Part shown: piece by piece, positions 4,586 through 14,266 of the stretch
Numbering within the stretch: the first letter of the stretch is position 1
How the letters are laid out: each line of letters opens with the position of its first letter
Origin: Ruminococcus sp. UBA4321
GTDB taxonomy: Bacteria; Bacillota; Clostridia; Oscillospirales; Ruminococcaceae
Reading direction: 5' to 3'
DNA: 25,400 bases
Assembly: GCA_002393815.1 (NCBI GenBank)
Contig: DGUB01000034.1
Span: forward strand, 1-25,400
Translations under genes and position numbers: made by a program
Notes under the pieces: generated by a model
Database searches by the model: none
Told to the model about the DNA's origin: nothing
The model's input: only the letters and a program-made list of their open reading frames with translations

Positions 4586-5383
4586 TCAGGCATTATCAAG
4601 ACCGTTTCTCAGGTCTTGGCAGAGTGCGGCGACATGAGGGAGAGCATCCTGCTGATATTCGCCGATTTGGTTAACGACGGCACTGCCAACGATAACGCCG
4701 TCACAGTAAGAACCCATTTTCTGAGCGGCTTCGCCGTTGCGGATGCCGAATCCGACACAGTAGGGGATTTTGGAATATTTTGCGATTTCGGAGAAGAAAG
4801 CATCAAAATCGGTGCTGAACTTATCGCGCATACCGGTGACACCGACGGAAGAAACGCAGTATAAGAATCCCTGCGCAGCAGAAGCAATTTTTCCGATACG
4901 TCCGGTAGAAGCCGGAGTGACAAGGCTGATATTATAGACATTGTTTCTTTCGGCGGCTTCTTGGAATTCGTCATGTTCCTCGAAGGGGAGGTCAGGGACG
5001 ATAACGCCGTCAATGCCGACTTCGCGGCATTTATCGAAGAATTTATCTGTACCGGAGCGGAAGATAGTATTAGCATAGAGCATTAACAGCAGGGGCATAT
5101 CGGTCTGCTTGCGGAGTTTTTCGACCATGTCGAAAACACTTTTCAGGGTAGTATGATAATCACGGAGGGAGCGGAGGCTTGCTTCCTGAATGACTTTGCC
5201 TTCTGCGATGGGGTCAGAGAACGGCACGCCGATTTCGATAATATCCGCGCCGTTTTTCTCCATTTCGAGGACGGCTTTTTCGGTGAGGTCAAGACCGCCG
5301 TCACCGGCTGCGATGTAAGTAATTAAAGCTTTTTTGTTCTGAGCTTTGAGCTGTTTGAATTTTTCATCGATTCGATTAGACAT
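4586..5383 (-). CDS. trpA: tryptophan synthase alpha chain
   Basis: A 265-residue TIM-barrel protein that cleaves indole-3-glycerol phosphate to indole and glyceraldehyde 3-phosphate and passes indole to TrpB. The catalytic glutamate is E50 in [11 protein letters not shown]. The second acidic residue, aspartate in the E. coli enzyme, is glutamate here (E61 in IAEGK), and lysine follows where proline is usual. The phosphate-binding loop is seen as VGFGIRNGE and GVIVGSAVV. It overlaps the end of trpB by 8 bases and has GAGGAG upstream, implying coupled translation. It is the last trp gene; no strong intrinsic terminator follows within the 60 bases before the HU promoter region, only a weak CCGA/TCGG hairpin. 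Confidence 0.97.
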   Translation of the reverse strand: MSNRIDEKFKQLKAQNKKALITYIAAGDGGLDLTEKAVLEMEKNGADIIEIGVPFSDPIAEGKVIQEASLRSLRDYHTTLKSVFDMVEKLRKQTDMPLLLMLYANTIFRSGTDKFFDKCREVGIDGVIVPDLPFEEHDEFQEAAERNNVYNISLVTPASTGRIGKIASAAQGFLYCVSSVGVTGMRDKFSTDFDAFFSEIAKYSKIPYCVGFGIRNGEAAQKMGSYCDGVIVGSAVVNQIGEYQQDALPHVAALCQDLRNGLDNA

Positions 5384-6563
5384 TTAAATTCACTCCTCTG
5401 TATCTAGCAATCTGCTGAACGTCTTTGTCACCTCTGCCGGAGAGGTTGATAATCATAATCTGGTCTTTCTTCATAGTGGGTGCGATTTTGAGGGCAGCGG
5501 CTACGGCATGAGCGGATTCGACAGCCGGGATGATGCCTTCGGTTCTGGAGAGGTATTCAAAAGCCTGAACGGCTTCTTCGTCGGTGATGCTGATATAATC
5601 AGCGCGTCCGGTCTGATGCAGATAAGCATGTTCAGGACCGATGCCGGGATAGTCAAGACCGGCAGAAATGGAGAAGACAGGAGCAATCTGCCCTTCGTCA
5701 TTCTGGAGAAATACAGATTTCATGCCGTGGAAAATGCCTAAATCGCCTTTGGTGAGAGTAGCGGCATGGAATTCGGTATCTGCGCCTTTGCCGCCTGCTT
5801 CTGCGCCGACGAGCCGGACGGAAGTATCCGGAATGAAGTCATAGAAGATACCCATAGCATTGGAACCGCCGCCGACACAGGCGACAACGCAGTCAGGAAG
5901 CTTGCCTTCGGCTTGAAGAATCTGCTGTTTGGCTTCTTCGCCGATAATTTTCTGAAAATCGCGCACCATAGTCGGATAGGGATGAGGACCCATAACAGAG
6001 CCGATACAATAGAAAGTTGTGGCGATATTGGTAGCCCAGTCGCGCATGGCTTCGTTGATGGCATCTTTCAGGGTAGCCGTACCGGAATCGACACCGGTAA
6101 CCTTTGCGCCGAGCAGTTCCATTCTGTAGACGTTGAGAGCCTGACGCTCCATATCTTCGCGCCCCATATAGACTTCACATTCCATATCGAAATAAGCGCA
6201 TACAGTCGCAGTAGCGACACCGTGCTGACCTGCACCGGTTTCCGCGATAACGCGTTTTTTGCCCATTTTTTTGGCGAGGAGAACCTGACCGAGCGCGTTG
6301 TTAATTTTATGAGAACCTGTATGGTTCAAATCTTCGCGCTTGATGTAGATTTTCGCGCCGCCGAGGTCTTTGGTCATTTTATCGGCGTAGTACAGCAGAG
6401 ACGGACGGAACGCATAATTATGATACAAGTCCTGTAATTCTTTGAGGAATTCGGGGTCTTTGCTGTATTTTTCGTAAGCCTCCTGCAATTCAGAGACTGC
6501 ATTCATGACAGTTTCGGGGACGTACTGACCGCCGAAATCGCCGAATCTTCCGATTTTGCTCAT
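5376..6563 (-). CDS. trpB: tryptophan synthase beta chain
   Basis: A 395-residue PLP enzyme that condenses indole with serine to give tryptophan. K86 in [13 protein letters not shown] is the PLP Schiff-base lysine, E108 lies in AETGAGQHG, and GGGSNAMG (231-238) binds the cofactor phosphate. Length and motifs are those of the standard TrpB1 class that partners TrpA. It follows trpF by 22 bases with an AAGAAGGA ribosome site and overlaps trpA by 8 bases, so the two subunits of the complex are made together. Confidence 0.98.
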   Translation of the reverse strand: MSKIGRFGDFGGQYVPETVMNAVSELQEAYEKYSKDPEFLKELQDLYHNYAFRPSLLYYADKMTKDLGGAKIYIKREDLNHTGSHKINNALGQVLLAKKMGKKRVIAETGAGQHGVATATVCAYFDMECEVYMGREDMERQALNVYRMELLGAKVTGVDSGTATLKDAINEAMRDWATNIATTFYCIGSVMGPHPYPTMVRDFQKIIGEEAKQQILQAEGKLPDCVVACVGGGSNAMGIFYDFIPDTSVRLVGAEAGGKGADTEFHAATLTKGDLGIFHGMKSVFLQNDEGQIAPVFSISAGLDYPGIGPEHAYLHQTGRADYISITDEEAVQAFEYLSRTEGIIPAVESAHAVAAALKIAPTMKKDQIMIINLSGRGDKDVQQIARYRGVNLNV

Positions 6564-6585
6564 AAATAAAATCCTTCTTTCTTGG

Positions 6586-7206
6586 TTAGTTTCTGATAAT
6601 CTGGATAATTTCTCTGATTTTGTGAATATCTTTATATTTGTCAGTTTCGACGTTGCTGGAAACGTCTATACCGAACGGCTGAACTTCTCTGACCGCATCG
6701 GAAACATTTTGAGCTGAAATGCCTCCGGCGAGGAAAAACGGTTTTTCCGGATGGTTTTCCCTGATGATATCCCAGGGGGCAAGCGTTCCTGTTCCGCCTT
6801 GACTGACTGTGGAAAAGCTGTCAAGAACAAGCTTGTCAACCGGGAGAGCGTCAGCTTTCTGAATATCTTCGGGAGTGCGGACGCGGACGGCTTTCCAGAT
6901 TTCGCCGTGAAAGATATTTTTCAGTTCGCGGATATAGTGAATATCTTCCTCACCGTGGAGCTGAATCACGTTTAATTCTTCGTGATAGGCACATTTTTTG
7001 AGTTCTTCAATAGGCTCATTGACGAAAACGCCGACGGTCTGAATTTTTTTATCGAGATAAGATTTCAGCTCATAGAAAGTTCCCATAACAATACTTCTGC
7101 CGAAACCGCCGGAGAGGATAAATCCTGCATAATCCGAGGGATACTGGTTCAGCATCTGTACATCTTCGCGCCGTCTGATACCGCAGATTTTAATTTTTGT
7201 ATTCAT
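6586..7206 (-). CDS. trpF: phosphoribosylanthranilate isomerase
   Basis: A 206-residue TIM-barrel enzyme converting phosphoribosylanthranilate to CdRP, the fourth step from chorismate. It starts [13 protein letters not shown], where C8 is the catalytic base of the family, and the general acid aspartate lies in KLVLDSFS. The phosphate-binding end is seen in [11 protein letters not shown] and [10 protein letters not shown]. Its ATG overlaps the trpC stop (ATGA). The order trpC then trpF as separate genes differs from the fused form in E. coli. Confidence 0.96.
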   Translation of the reverse strand: MNTKIKICGIRRREDVQMLNQYPSDYAGFILSGGFGRSIVMGTFYELKSYLDKKIQTVGVFVNEPIEELKKCAYHEELNVIQLHGEEDIHYIRELKNIFHGEIWKAVRVRTPEDIQKADALPVDKLVLDSFSTVSQGGTGTLAPWDIIRENHPEKPFFLAGGISAQNVSDAVREVQPFGIDVSSNVETDKYKDIHKIREIIQIIRN

Positions 7207-7982
7207 GCAGTACCCTTTCTGAGCTGATGAAGCGTTTCAGTAATGTTGTCACTTCTCATGAGGGTTTCGCCGATTAAGACAGCATCCGCGCCGTTTTTCT
7301 GAACAGTGAGCATGTCAGCATTGTTCTTGATTCCACTTTCCGAAACCAGAAGCTGACCGGGCTGTCTCATAGAAGCGAGTTCAGCAGTGGCGGAGAGATT
7401 GACTTCAAACGTTTTAAGATTCCGGTTATTGACACCGACAAGCTTCGGATTGAGCTGTTGAACAGTTTCCATTTCTTCGCGGGTATGGACTTCGATAAGG
7501 CAGTCAAGCCCTAAAGAATGGGCTAAGTCGAAATAGCTTTTCATTCTGGAAAATTCAAGAACGGCGGCGATTAACAGCACCGCAGAAGCTCCGAGATATT
7601 TTGCTTCATAAATCTGATATTCGTCGATAACAAAATCTTTTCTCAGGATAGGAATCTTGACAGTATTTGCAATATTTTTGAGATATTCGCTGTTTCCCTG
7701 AAAGTAGTGTTCTTCGGTCAGGCAGGAAATGCAGTCTGCTCCGGCGGATTCGTATTCTTTTGCGAGTTCGGCGGGATGAAAGTCCGGACGGATTAAGCCT
7801 TTGGAGGGGGAAGCCTTCTTGACTTCGCAGATGCAGGAAAGACCGGATTTGCTTAAAGCCTGAATAAAGCCGGGCTTTTGCGGAGCATGTTCGGCGAGGT
7901 TTCGCATTTCTTCAGGAGAGATGCGATTTTTTTCGGCAGTAAGCTGAACTTCTCTTTGTTTGCAGATTTCGTCTAAAATCAT
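7203..7982 (-). CDS. trpC: indole-3-glycerol-phosphate synthase
   Basis: A 259-residue TIM-barrel decarboxylase/cyclase. Family motifs are CEVKKASPSKG (catalytic lysines), ILRKDFVIDEYQIYEAK, LIEVHTREE, GVNNRNLKTFEV and VSESGI. The open frame continues 48 codons upstream inside trpGD, but the ATG at 7982 gives the normal N-terminus (ILDEICKQREVQL) and lies four bases after the trpGD stop, so it is the chosen start. It ends in an ATGA overlap with trpF. Confidence 0.96.
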   Translation of the reverse strand: MILDEICKQREVQLTAEKNRISPEEMRNLAEHAPQKPGFIQALSKSGLSCICEVKKASPSKGLIRPDFHPAELAKEYESAGADCISCLTEEHYFQGNSEYLKNIANTVKIPILRKDFVIDEYQIYEAKYLGASAVLLIAAVLEFSRMKSYFDLAHSLGLDCLIEVHTREEMETVQQLNPKLVGVNNRNLKTFEVNLSATAELASMRQPGQLLVSESGIKNNADMLTVQKNGADAVLIGETLMRSDNITETLHQLRKGTA

Positions 7983-7986
7983 GGGA

Positions 7987-9606
7987 TTACTCCATTTCGT
8001 TGGTGAACTTGACGAATTCGTCGAGTTTTGCGAGAGCAGAGCCGTTATCGATGACTTCGGCAGCTTTTGCGATACCGTCTTTAAGAGTATCAGCAACACC
8101 GTAAGTATAGAGAGCGGCACCGGCATTCATGAGGACAATATCACGTTTCGCACCTGTGACAGAGCCGTCGAGGATGCCTCTGGTAATCTGTGCATTTTCG
8201 GCAGGAGTACCGCCGACGATTTCGGACTTATCATAGCGTTTCAGACCGAATTCTTCGGGGGAGATTTCGTAAGTTTTGAAGGAATCGCCGTTGACTTCGG
8301 TCACGGTAGTGGAATCAGAGACGGAAATTTCGTCCATGACATCATTACCGAAAACAACCATAGCGCGTTTGATACCGACTTGCTGGAGAACTCTTGCCAT
8401 GATTTCTGTGAGGGATTTTTCATAAACGCCGAGAACGATATAATCAGCCTTAGCCGGATTGGTAAGAGGTCCCAGAATGTTGAATACGGTTCTGACACCG
8501 AGCTGACCGCGGACAGGACCTACAAAACGCATACTTGCGTGATAACTCTGCGCGAACAGGAAAGATAATCTGGTCGTATCAAGGCAGGCTTTTGCCTGTT
8601 CGGGTTTGGAGGCAATTTTCACGCCGAGTGCTTCGAGAACGTCAGCCGCACCGCTTTTGCTGGAAACGCTGCGGTTGCCGTGTTTTGCGACTTTTGCGCC
8701 GGCGGCGGCAGCAACGAAAGCGGAAGTTGTGGAAATATTGAAAGAAGCGCACTGGTCGCCGCCTGTGCCGACGATGTCGATGCTGTCTGTTTCATCGGGA
8801 ACGAGGCTTGCTTTGGCTCTCATGCCTTTGGCGAATCCGGCGATTTCGTCGGGAGTTTCGCCTTTGGTAGCGAGTGCAGTAAGGACAGCGGCAATCTGGA
8901 GCTGAGTCGCCTGACCGCTCATGAGCATATCCATACAGTCTTCAGCTTCCTGAATGGTGAGATTCTGGTTCTGCATGAGTTTGCTGTAATAGGGTTTGAG
9001 GTTCACTTTTTTGGGTTCAGGTTCAGCAGGGAGAATGCCGGCAGCAATCAGGAAATTACGGAGAATCTGTTTGCCGTCAGGAGTGAGGACGGATTCCGGA
9101 TGGAATTGCAGACCATAGGTCGGATGTTCGTTATGTGCAACAGCCATGACCTGACCGTTTTCATCGAGTGCGATAACGCGGAGACAGTCGGGAAGGGAAG
9201 TTTCATCTGCAATCAGAGAATGATAGCGTCCGGCAGTAAAGGGAATAGGTACATGACGGAACAGGGGATGTTTTTCCTCGAAGCGGATTTGACTGGATTT
9301 TCCGTGCATGAGCTGATGCGCCGGGATAATCTTTCCGCCGAAAGCCTGTACAATGGACTGATGACCGAGACAAACGCCGAGAATCGGGATTTTTCCGGAA
9401 AATTCCCGGATAGTATCTACAGAAATTCCGGCGGAATCGGGATAGCCGGGACCCGGAGAAATGAGGATAGCTTCGGGGGTGAGGGTTTTGATTTCCTCGA
9501 TTGTGATTTCATCATTGCGCTTGACCAGAATATCGGGATGCATTTCGCCGAGGTACTGGCAGAGGTTGTAAGTGAAAGAGTCATAATTATCAATAATCAG
9601 AATCAT
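7987..9606 (-). CDS. trpGD: fused anthranilate synthase glutaminase / anthranilate phosphoribosyltransferase
   Basis: A 539-residue two-domain protein. Residues 1-192 are the TrpG class I glutamine amidotransferase with nucleophile C79 (GVCLGHQS) and H169/E171 (FHPES). Residues about 204-539 are TrpD, with the PRPP-binding GTGGD (280-284) and KHGNRSVSSKSG (308-319). A short proline-rich linker (AEPEPKK) joins them. The fusion supplies ammonia to TrpE and then uses the anthranilate made, a composition also known from enteric bacteria. Its ATG overlaps the trpE stop (ATGA), so TrpE and TrpG are translated in equal amounts. Confidence 0.97.
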   Translation of the reverse strand: MILIIDNYDSFTYNLCQYLGEMHPDILVKRNDEITIEEIKTLTPEAILISPGPGYPDSAGISVDTIREFSGKIPILGVCLGHQSIVQAFGGKIIPAHQLMHGKSSQIRFEEKHPLFRHVPIPFTAGRYHSLIADETSLPDCLRVIALDENGQVMAVAHNEHPTYGLQFHPESVLTPDGKQILRNFLIAAGILPAEPEPKKVNLKPYYSKLMQNQNLTIQEAEDCMDMLMSGQATQLQIAAVLTALATKGETPDEIAGFAKGMRAKASLVPDETDSIDIVGTGGDQCASFNISTTSAFVAAAAGAKVAKHGNRSVSSKSGAADVLEALGVKIASKPEQAKACLDTTRLSFLFAQSYHASMRFVGPVRGQLGVRTVFNILGPLTNPAKADYIVLGVYEKSLTEIMARVLQQVGIKRAMVVFGNDVMDEISVSDSTTVTEVNGDSFKTYEISPEEFGLKRYDKSEIVGGTPAENAQITRGILDGSVTGAKRDIVLMNAGAALYTYGVADTLKDGIAKAAEVIDNGSALAKLDEFVKFTNEME

Positions 9607-11072
9607 GATTGTCTGGCCTCCTTGATAGCGTTCAGCATAGCTTTGGCTTTATGGGTAGTTTCAGCGAATTCTTTTTCGGGGTCGGAATCAGCGACGATGC
9701 CGGCACCGGCTTGAATATAGGCTTTTCCGTTGCGGAAGAGGACGGTTCTGATGGCAATGCAGGTATTCATATCGCCGTTATAGCCGAAATAGCCGACAGT
9801 TCCGCCGTAGAGACCGCGCTTTTTATTTTCGAGTTCGTCGATGATTTCCATCGCGCGGACTTTTGGTGCGCCGGAGAGCGTGCCGGCAGGGAGAACAGCT
9901 TGCAGAGCATCGAGGGGCTTGCATTCAGGGCGGAGCTTGCCTTTTACGTCGGAGACGAGATGCATCACTTTTGAATAGCGTTCGACATACATGAAGTCGG
10001 TCACTTCGACAGAGCCGTATTCGCTGACTCGTCCGAGGTCATTGCGACCCAAATCGACAAGCATAGTATGTTCTGCCTTTTCCTTTTCGTCAGCAAGGAG
10101 GGAGGCTTCCAGAGCCTTGTCTTCTTCGTGGGACTTGCCGCGCGGACGTGTTCCGGCGATGGGTTTGGTAGCGGCAGTGCCGTCATTGACTTTCACGAGC
10201 AGTTCGGGAGAAGCCCCGGCGATTTCGTAGTCTTTGGTTTTGAAGTAATACAGATAAGGAGAAGGGTTAGTCGCTCTCAGACGGCGGTAGACTTCAAAGC
10301 TGGACGGCGGATTTTCGATTTCAAATCTTTGAGAGAGGACGACCTGGAAAATATCACCGGCGAAGATTTTTTCTTTCGCCTGATTGACCATAGAGATATA
10401 TTCTTCTTTGGTGACATTCGAGCCGACGCGGACAGCTGGTTCATCGTCCCGGAACTGACCGCGGCAGTGACAACTGTCGATTTTAGCGGCAATCTGAGCA
10501 GCACGGAGTTCAGCTTTCTTGTATTGGTTTTCGAGATTTTTGGAAGCATCCAGATTGATGATAACAATCGCATTGCTGTTGAGGTGGTCATAAGCGACTA
10601 ACTCATCATAGCCGAACAGATGAATATCAGGCATCTGGATGTCATCTTCGGGGATATTGGTTAATTTTTTCTCAGTATATCTGACGGCATCATAAGCGAA
10701 ATAGCCGATAAGCCCGCCTGTAAAATAGGGGAAGTCCTCAATTTTCGGGGAAGTTCTGGCATCGAGGGCAGCCTGTAGTCTGGCGAACGGCTTTTCTTCG
10801 GTAACCGTTTCGCTCACGCCGTTGACGGTGATATGCATCTGTGCGCCCTGAGCGCGGATTTCCTGAGCAGGATGGAAGCCGACGAAAGAATATCTGTCCC
10901 ATTGCGTGCCGTTGTTGACGCTTTCCAGAAGGAAAGCATTTTCCTCGCCTTCGGACAAGGCAGTATAGATGCTGATAGGGGTTCTGTGGTCAGCGGGGAA
11001 TGTGAAGAAGACCGGAATTGCGGTATAATTTTTCGCAAGTTCCCTGACCTCTTCCAGTGACGGAAACAACAT
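9603..11072 (-). CDS. trpE: anthranilate synthase component I
   Basis: A 489-residue chorismate-utilising enzyme that makes anthranilate with ammonia from TrpG. The tryptophan feedback motif LLES is at residues 48-51 in AFLLESVNNG. The catalytic domain shows DIFQVVLSQRF, AGASPELLV, PIAGTRPRG, DLGRNDLGRV and LPAGTLSGAPKVRAMEII. The ATG at 11072 is chosen because AAGGAGGA lies 8 bases upstream; another in-frame ATG nine codons earlier has no site. It is the first gene of the operon and lies directly behind the T-box leader. Confidence 0.97.
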   Translation of the reverse strand: MLFPSLEEVRELAKNYTAIPVFFTFPADHRTPISIYTALSEGEENAFLLESVNNGTQWDRYSFVGFHPAQEIRAQGAQMHITVNGVSETVTEEKPFARLQAALDARTSPKIEDFPYFTGGLIGYFAYDAVRYTEKKLTNIPEDDIQMPDIHLFGYDELVAYDHLNSNAIVIINLDASKNLENQYKKAELRAAQIAAKIDSCHCRGQFRDDEPAVRVGSNVTKEEYISMVNQAKEKIFAGDIFQVVLSQRFEIENPPSSFEVYRRLRATNPSPYLYYFKTKDYEIAGASPELLVKVNDGTAATKPIAGTRPRGKSHEEDKALEASLLADEKEKAEHTMLVDLGRNDLGRVSEYGSVEVTDFMYVERYSKVMHLVSDVKGKLRPECKPLDALQAVLPAGTLSGAPKVRAMEIIDELENKKRGLYGGTVGYFGYNGDMNTCIAIRTVLFRNGKAYIQAGAGIVADSDPEKEFAETTHKAKAMLNAIKEARQS

Positions 11073-11117
11073 GATTGAAATCCTCCTTGATAGTTTCATA
11101 TTTTGGTAAAAACGGTA

Positions 11118-11398
11118 TAAAAAAAGCCAATCCTCCCAATACTATGGGACGATTGACCGTTGTGCCACCCAATTTCAGATAATTTGATAACAAATTATCC
11201 CTTTTTCCGGATACTGACATATCCTGCCTTTGTAACGTAAGGCACACGGCGCAGGATACTGAAAAAATTCTCCCTTGCTCCTCACAGACCCATTCACCTC
11301 ACAGCATATGTACCGCATTTTCACCAGCCGGCGGCTCTCTGAACACTGTGTTATGAAGTTACTTACTTCTGCTCTTCGGATTTGCATTTTTAAAAACT
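11118..11398 (-). promoter_or_regulatory. tryptophan T-box leader of the trp operon
   Basis: A T-box riboswitch read on the minus strand. Stem I carries the distal-loop motif AGAGAGCCGCCGGCTGGTG. The specifier is TGG (complement of 11290-11292, in GAATGGGTC), matching tRNA-Trp. The T-box sequence GGGTGGCACAACGG is at 11157-11170, and its TGGC pairs with a GCCA end, as in tRNA-Trp with G73. The terminator is GGTCAATCGTCCCA paired with TGGGAGGATTGGC (11126-11158) followed by seven T. When uncharged tRNA-Trp binds, the antiterminator forms and the trp genes are transcribed. About 45 bases separate the terminator from the trpE start. Confidence 0.95.
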
Positions 11399-11404
11399 AA
11401 GATG

Positions 11405-11433
11405 ATTATAGCATATCCGGAGGCATTTGTCAA
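11405..11433 (-). promoter_or_regulatory. trp operon promoter
   Basis: Read on the minus strand: TTGACA (11428-11433), a 17-base spacer and TATAAT (11405-11410) with TGC just before the -10. A full-consensus extended promoter suits attenuation control, with initiation always high. Confidence 0.93.
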
Positions 11434-11475
11434 GAGTTTTTTTGAAAAAAATTAAAAATATTTTTCAGAAACCAC

Positions 11476-11504
11476 TTGCCATTTCTGAATAAAAATGGTA
11501 TAAT
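11476..11504 (+). promoter_or_regulatory. promoter of the membrane protein gene
   Basis: TTGCCA (11476-11481), 17-base spacer, TATAAT (11499-11504) with TGG extended -10. It lies about 78 bases before the start codon and is divergent from the trp promoter, the two -35 boxes being 42 bases apart. Confidence 0.82.
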
Positions 11505-11581
11505 AACTAAGAGCGTATCTGTTTTTTGAAAATACTGATATGAGAATAAATAAAAAACAAAAAGAAAGGGTAATCTGAATC

Positions 11582-12745
11582 ATGAGTAAAGCCGCAGCAA
11601 TACGACATCCGCATACTGCCTCACGCGAACGGGAAAAGCCGGAAAAGAGGGATTATGTAATCTGGGTCAAACGGATATTGTCACTGCTCAGTCCGCTGTA
11701 CTGTGCGTTTATCGTATTTTTTGCATATCATTCTGTATTTTTCAAGCTGGAGCTGATTGATGCAACCAGAGCCTGTATGGTGGTAGCAGGAGTTTCGGTG
11801 CTGGCACTGGCGGTCATGCTGTATACGAGACAGCAGCTTCTGACGAAGTTATGCAGTCTGATTATGCTTCCGGCGATGGTATTTCCGATTCTGATATATT
11901 TCGGACAGTGGGGCGTCCTGCTGCCGCCGATGATAGTTTCATTAGTGATTTTCTTTCTGTCCGGGTTCAGCGAAACCGCCAAGACCGTGTGGGGAACCAT
12001 CTTTCTGTTGATTTACTTACTCGGTGCATTGGTATATTTTCTGGTCACGTCGATGTTCGCGCCGTCAACGGTGACGACACTGGTACAGGAAGGTGTTTCG
12101 CCGTCGGGGCTATATCGTTATGAAATTTATAACACGACGGACAGTTCCAACGGCAGTACAAAAATTGCAATGGAAAGCAATACGATGGATGAAGTCTATT
12201 ATCATCTGTTCTGGTTCAAAATCAGGGGGCTTTCACATGATGTCGTGATAGAGCGACCGCTCAGAGACCCGGCAGACATCGAAATCACCTGGGAGACAAA
12301 AAGCCGTCAGGACATCACATCCGATTTGGAAGCTATCTCTGAAAACATTCAGGTTACACTGACTGACGCACAGATGGACATGCTCGGCAGGGATGCCTAT
12401 CAGGTGACATTCAATAACGGCGAAGTGCTTTCCATGAAGCAGGCGGATTATCATCAGACAGTCATTGCCCTGGGTGCGAAGGAACAGGAAGTCCTTAAGA
12501 CAGACAAGACAGAACTGAAACTGGACGGTCTGAGCGATAATGCAAAAAAGAAACTCGGCATTACTGTGGAAGACTTCAAGACAGTAAAACTCACGGATTT
12601 GACAGATGAAGACCTTGTGACACTCGGCATTCCGGAAGAAGGCGATGTCATGTATTATAACGGCAAAGTGGTATTCCGGTATTATATCGCAGTTCTGGAA
12701 CAATATTTTGATATTTCCAAACAGGAAATCACGCTTCTGCAATAA
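11582..12745 (+). CDS. membrane protein of unknown function with large soluble C-terminal half
   Basis: A 387-residue protein. Residues 1-30 are basic and cytoplasmic by charge. Five hydrophobic segments follow at about 32-54, 62-81, 87-107, 112-128 and 135-158. Residues 160-387 are hydrophilic with no signature I recognise. This half has runs of paired beta-like segments and then a Lys/Asp/Leu-rich part (about 310-360) with recurring phrases LTDEDLVTLGI and LSDNAKKKLGI, which look like two copies of a short degenerate repeat. Start at ATG 11582 with AAGGG about 11 bases upstream. It is monocistronic, with its own promoter and terminator. The topology would place the C-terminal half outside if the N-terminus is inside. 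Function unknown. Confidence 0.85.
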   Translation: MSKAAAIRHPHTASREREKPEKRDYVIWVKRILSLLSPLYCAFIVFFAYHSVFFKLELIDATRACMVVAGVSVLALAVMLYTRQQLLTKLCSLIMLPAMVFPILIYFGQWGVLLPPMIVSLVIFFLSGFSETAKTVWGTIFLLIYLLGALVYFLVTSMFAPSTVTTLVQEGVSPSGLYRYEIYNTTDSSNGSTKIAMESNTMDEVYYHLFWFKIRGLSHDVVIERPLRDPADIEITWETKSRQDITSDLEAISENIQVTLTDAQMDMLGRDAYQVTFNNGEVLSMKQADYHQTVIALGAKEQEVLKTDKTELKLDGLSDNAKKKLGITVEDFKTVKLTDLTDEDLVTLGIPEEGDVMYYNGKVVFRYYIAVLEQYFDISKQEITLLQ

Positions 12746-12753
12746 TCAATAAA

Positions 12754-12781
12754 AGCCCGTTCGCTGTGAACGGGCTTTTTG
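12754..12781. terminator. bidirectional terminator
   Basis: AGCCCGTTC/GAACGGGCT (12754-12762 with 12768-12776) with A-rich and T-rich flanks, placed between two convergent genes. Confidence 0.92.
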
Positions 12782-12784
12782 CTG

Positions 12785-14245
12785 TTATGCTGTCAGGTCA
12801 GTTACCAGACCGACAATATATTTCATGAGCGTGAGAGAATCAGAAGAATCCGGCTTTTCGTTGCCGTTGAAGTCAATTGCTTTCAGCTGTGCATCTGTGA
12901 GCTGTTCTTTGCCAAGAATAGCTTTATTGATGGTGATAACATCCAGAATATCGACTTTTCCGCTGCCGTCAGCGTCGCCGGGGAGGAGTTCTTCTGATGT
13001 GGTTTCTGTTTCGGTTTCAGTCGGTTCTGTTTCTGTAGGAATTTCGGCATCTAAATCCACGAAAATGCAGTCATTTTCTTCTGCATAGGTTTGAGCGGCT
13101 GTGCCGGCATAGCCATAGATTGTGAAATCAAAATCATATTTGTATGCTCCCCAGTTATACCCATAGGAAAAGGCATGATTTCCGATACTTTTAACCGAAC
13201 TTGGAATTGTTACTTCTTTCAGCTTTTCACAACCCAGAAATGCGTCTTCTCCGATGCTTTTTATAGAATCCGGAATTGTGACTTTTTCCAGAAGTTTACA
13301 ATTTTGAAATGCCCTTTCCGGAATACTGGTAACAGAAGCAGGAATCGTAAATTCTTTGATACTGGTATTAGTAAATGCACCATTTCCAATAGATTTTACA
13401 GAATCCGGAAGATTGATTTCAGAAAGGCTGGTGCAGTTTACAAATGCACTGAATTCAATTATTTTTACACTATCGGGAATTTCTACCGATACCAGTTGTG
13501 TACACTCCGAGAACAAACCGGCACTTAAAGTAGAAAGAGAGGAAGGAAGTTTTATTTCTGTCAAACTAGTACAGCCTGAAAAAGCACTGCCCCCAATTTT
13601 GGAAACATTGTCAGGGATGGAAACAGCAATTAGATTTGTACAATTCAAAAATGCAGAATTATCAATAGAAGTTACAGTATCAGGAATAGAAATATCTGTA
13701 AGGGAAGTGCAGTTGCAAAATAAAAAGGCTTCAATTACAGAAAGAGAGGAGGGAAACTTTATTTCTGTTAGGCTGGAACAATCTTCAAAAACACTAGTCC
13801 CTATTGTCTCTACAGAATCAGGCAGAATCATTTCTGTCAGATTGGAACAGTTACGAAAAGCCTCTTTTTCGATTGTTGTAATGGAATTCGGCAGTGTTAT
13901 ATTGGAGATAGTCTTGCCGTTAAAAGCATATCTTGCGATACATGTAACGGGAGTGTTTTCAATTTCTGCCGGAACAGCAACAATGCTTTTTGAACCTTCA
14001 TAGCCTGTAATCGAAACGTATTCATAAACAATATTTGTTTTTATTTTTTCTCCGGTTTCTGCGCTGTATTCTTCATCATAAGTACCATAAATTTCATAGG
14101 CAATACCATCTTCTGTTACACCTTCTGTAATTTTTCCGCTTGTCTGAGCAGAAGCATAAATTGCACTGAAATTTTCTGCGGGAAGCACCGGAACAACAGC
14201 GCACATCATTCCCAGTGCAGAAATAAAAGCAAGCATTTTTTTCAT
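12785..14245 (-). CDS. secreted leucine-rich-repeat protein with C-terminal dockerin
   Basis: A 486-residue exported protein. The signal peptide is residues 1 to about 24-32 (MKKMLAFISALGMMCAVVPV core). Residues about 85-395 hold a dozen or so BspA-like (LRR_5) repeats of the type IGxxAFxxCxxLxxxxIPDSVxxI. A Thr/Glu/Pro linker follows (PTETEPTETETETTSEE). Residues 420-486 are a type I dockerin with two calcium loops: GDADGSGKVDILD (424-435) and DFNGNEKPDSSD (458-469). The dockerin should anchor the protein to a cohesin-bearing scaffoldin in a cellulosome, and the repeats probably bind a host or plant ligand or other proteins. No catalytic module is present. The start has AAGGAG at good distance. 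Confidence 0.94.
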   Translation of the reverse strand: MKKMLAFISALGMMCAVVPVLPAENFSAIYASAQTSGKITEGVTEDGIAYEIYGTYDEEYSAETGEKIKTNIVYEYVSITGYEGSKSIVAVPAEIENTPVTCIARYAFNGKTISNITLPNSITTIEKEAFRNCSNLTEMILPDSVETIGTSVFEDCSSLTEIKFPSSLSVIEAFLFCNCTSLTDISIPDTVTSIDNSAFLNCTNLIAVSIPDNVSKIGGSAFSGCTSLTEIKLPSSLSTLSAGLFSECTQLVSVEIPDSVKIIEFSAFVNCTSLSEINLPDSVKSIGNGAFTNTSIKEFTIPASVTSIPERAFQNCKLLEKVTIPDSIKSIGEDAFLGCEKLKEVTIPSSVKSIGNHAFSYGYNWGAYKYDFDFTIYGYAGTAAQTYAEENDCIFVDLDAEIPTETEPTETETETTSEELLPGDADGSGKVDILDVITINKAILGKEQLTDAQLKAIDFNGNEKPDSSDSLTLMKYIVGLVTDLTA

Positions 14246-14266
14246 AAAAATTTCTCCTTGATTTAG

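Noticed and set aside
5766..6437. A 223-codon forward frame opposite trpB
   Set aside because: It is antisense to a well-conserved enzyme gene and has no homologous look or ribosome site.
8680..9714. A 344-codon forward frame opposite trpGD and the end of trpE
   Set aside because: Long, but a shadow of the codon pattern of genuine trp genes with intact catalytic motifs on the other strand.
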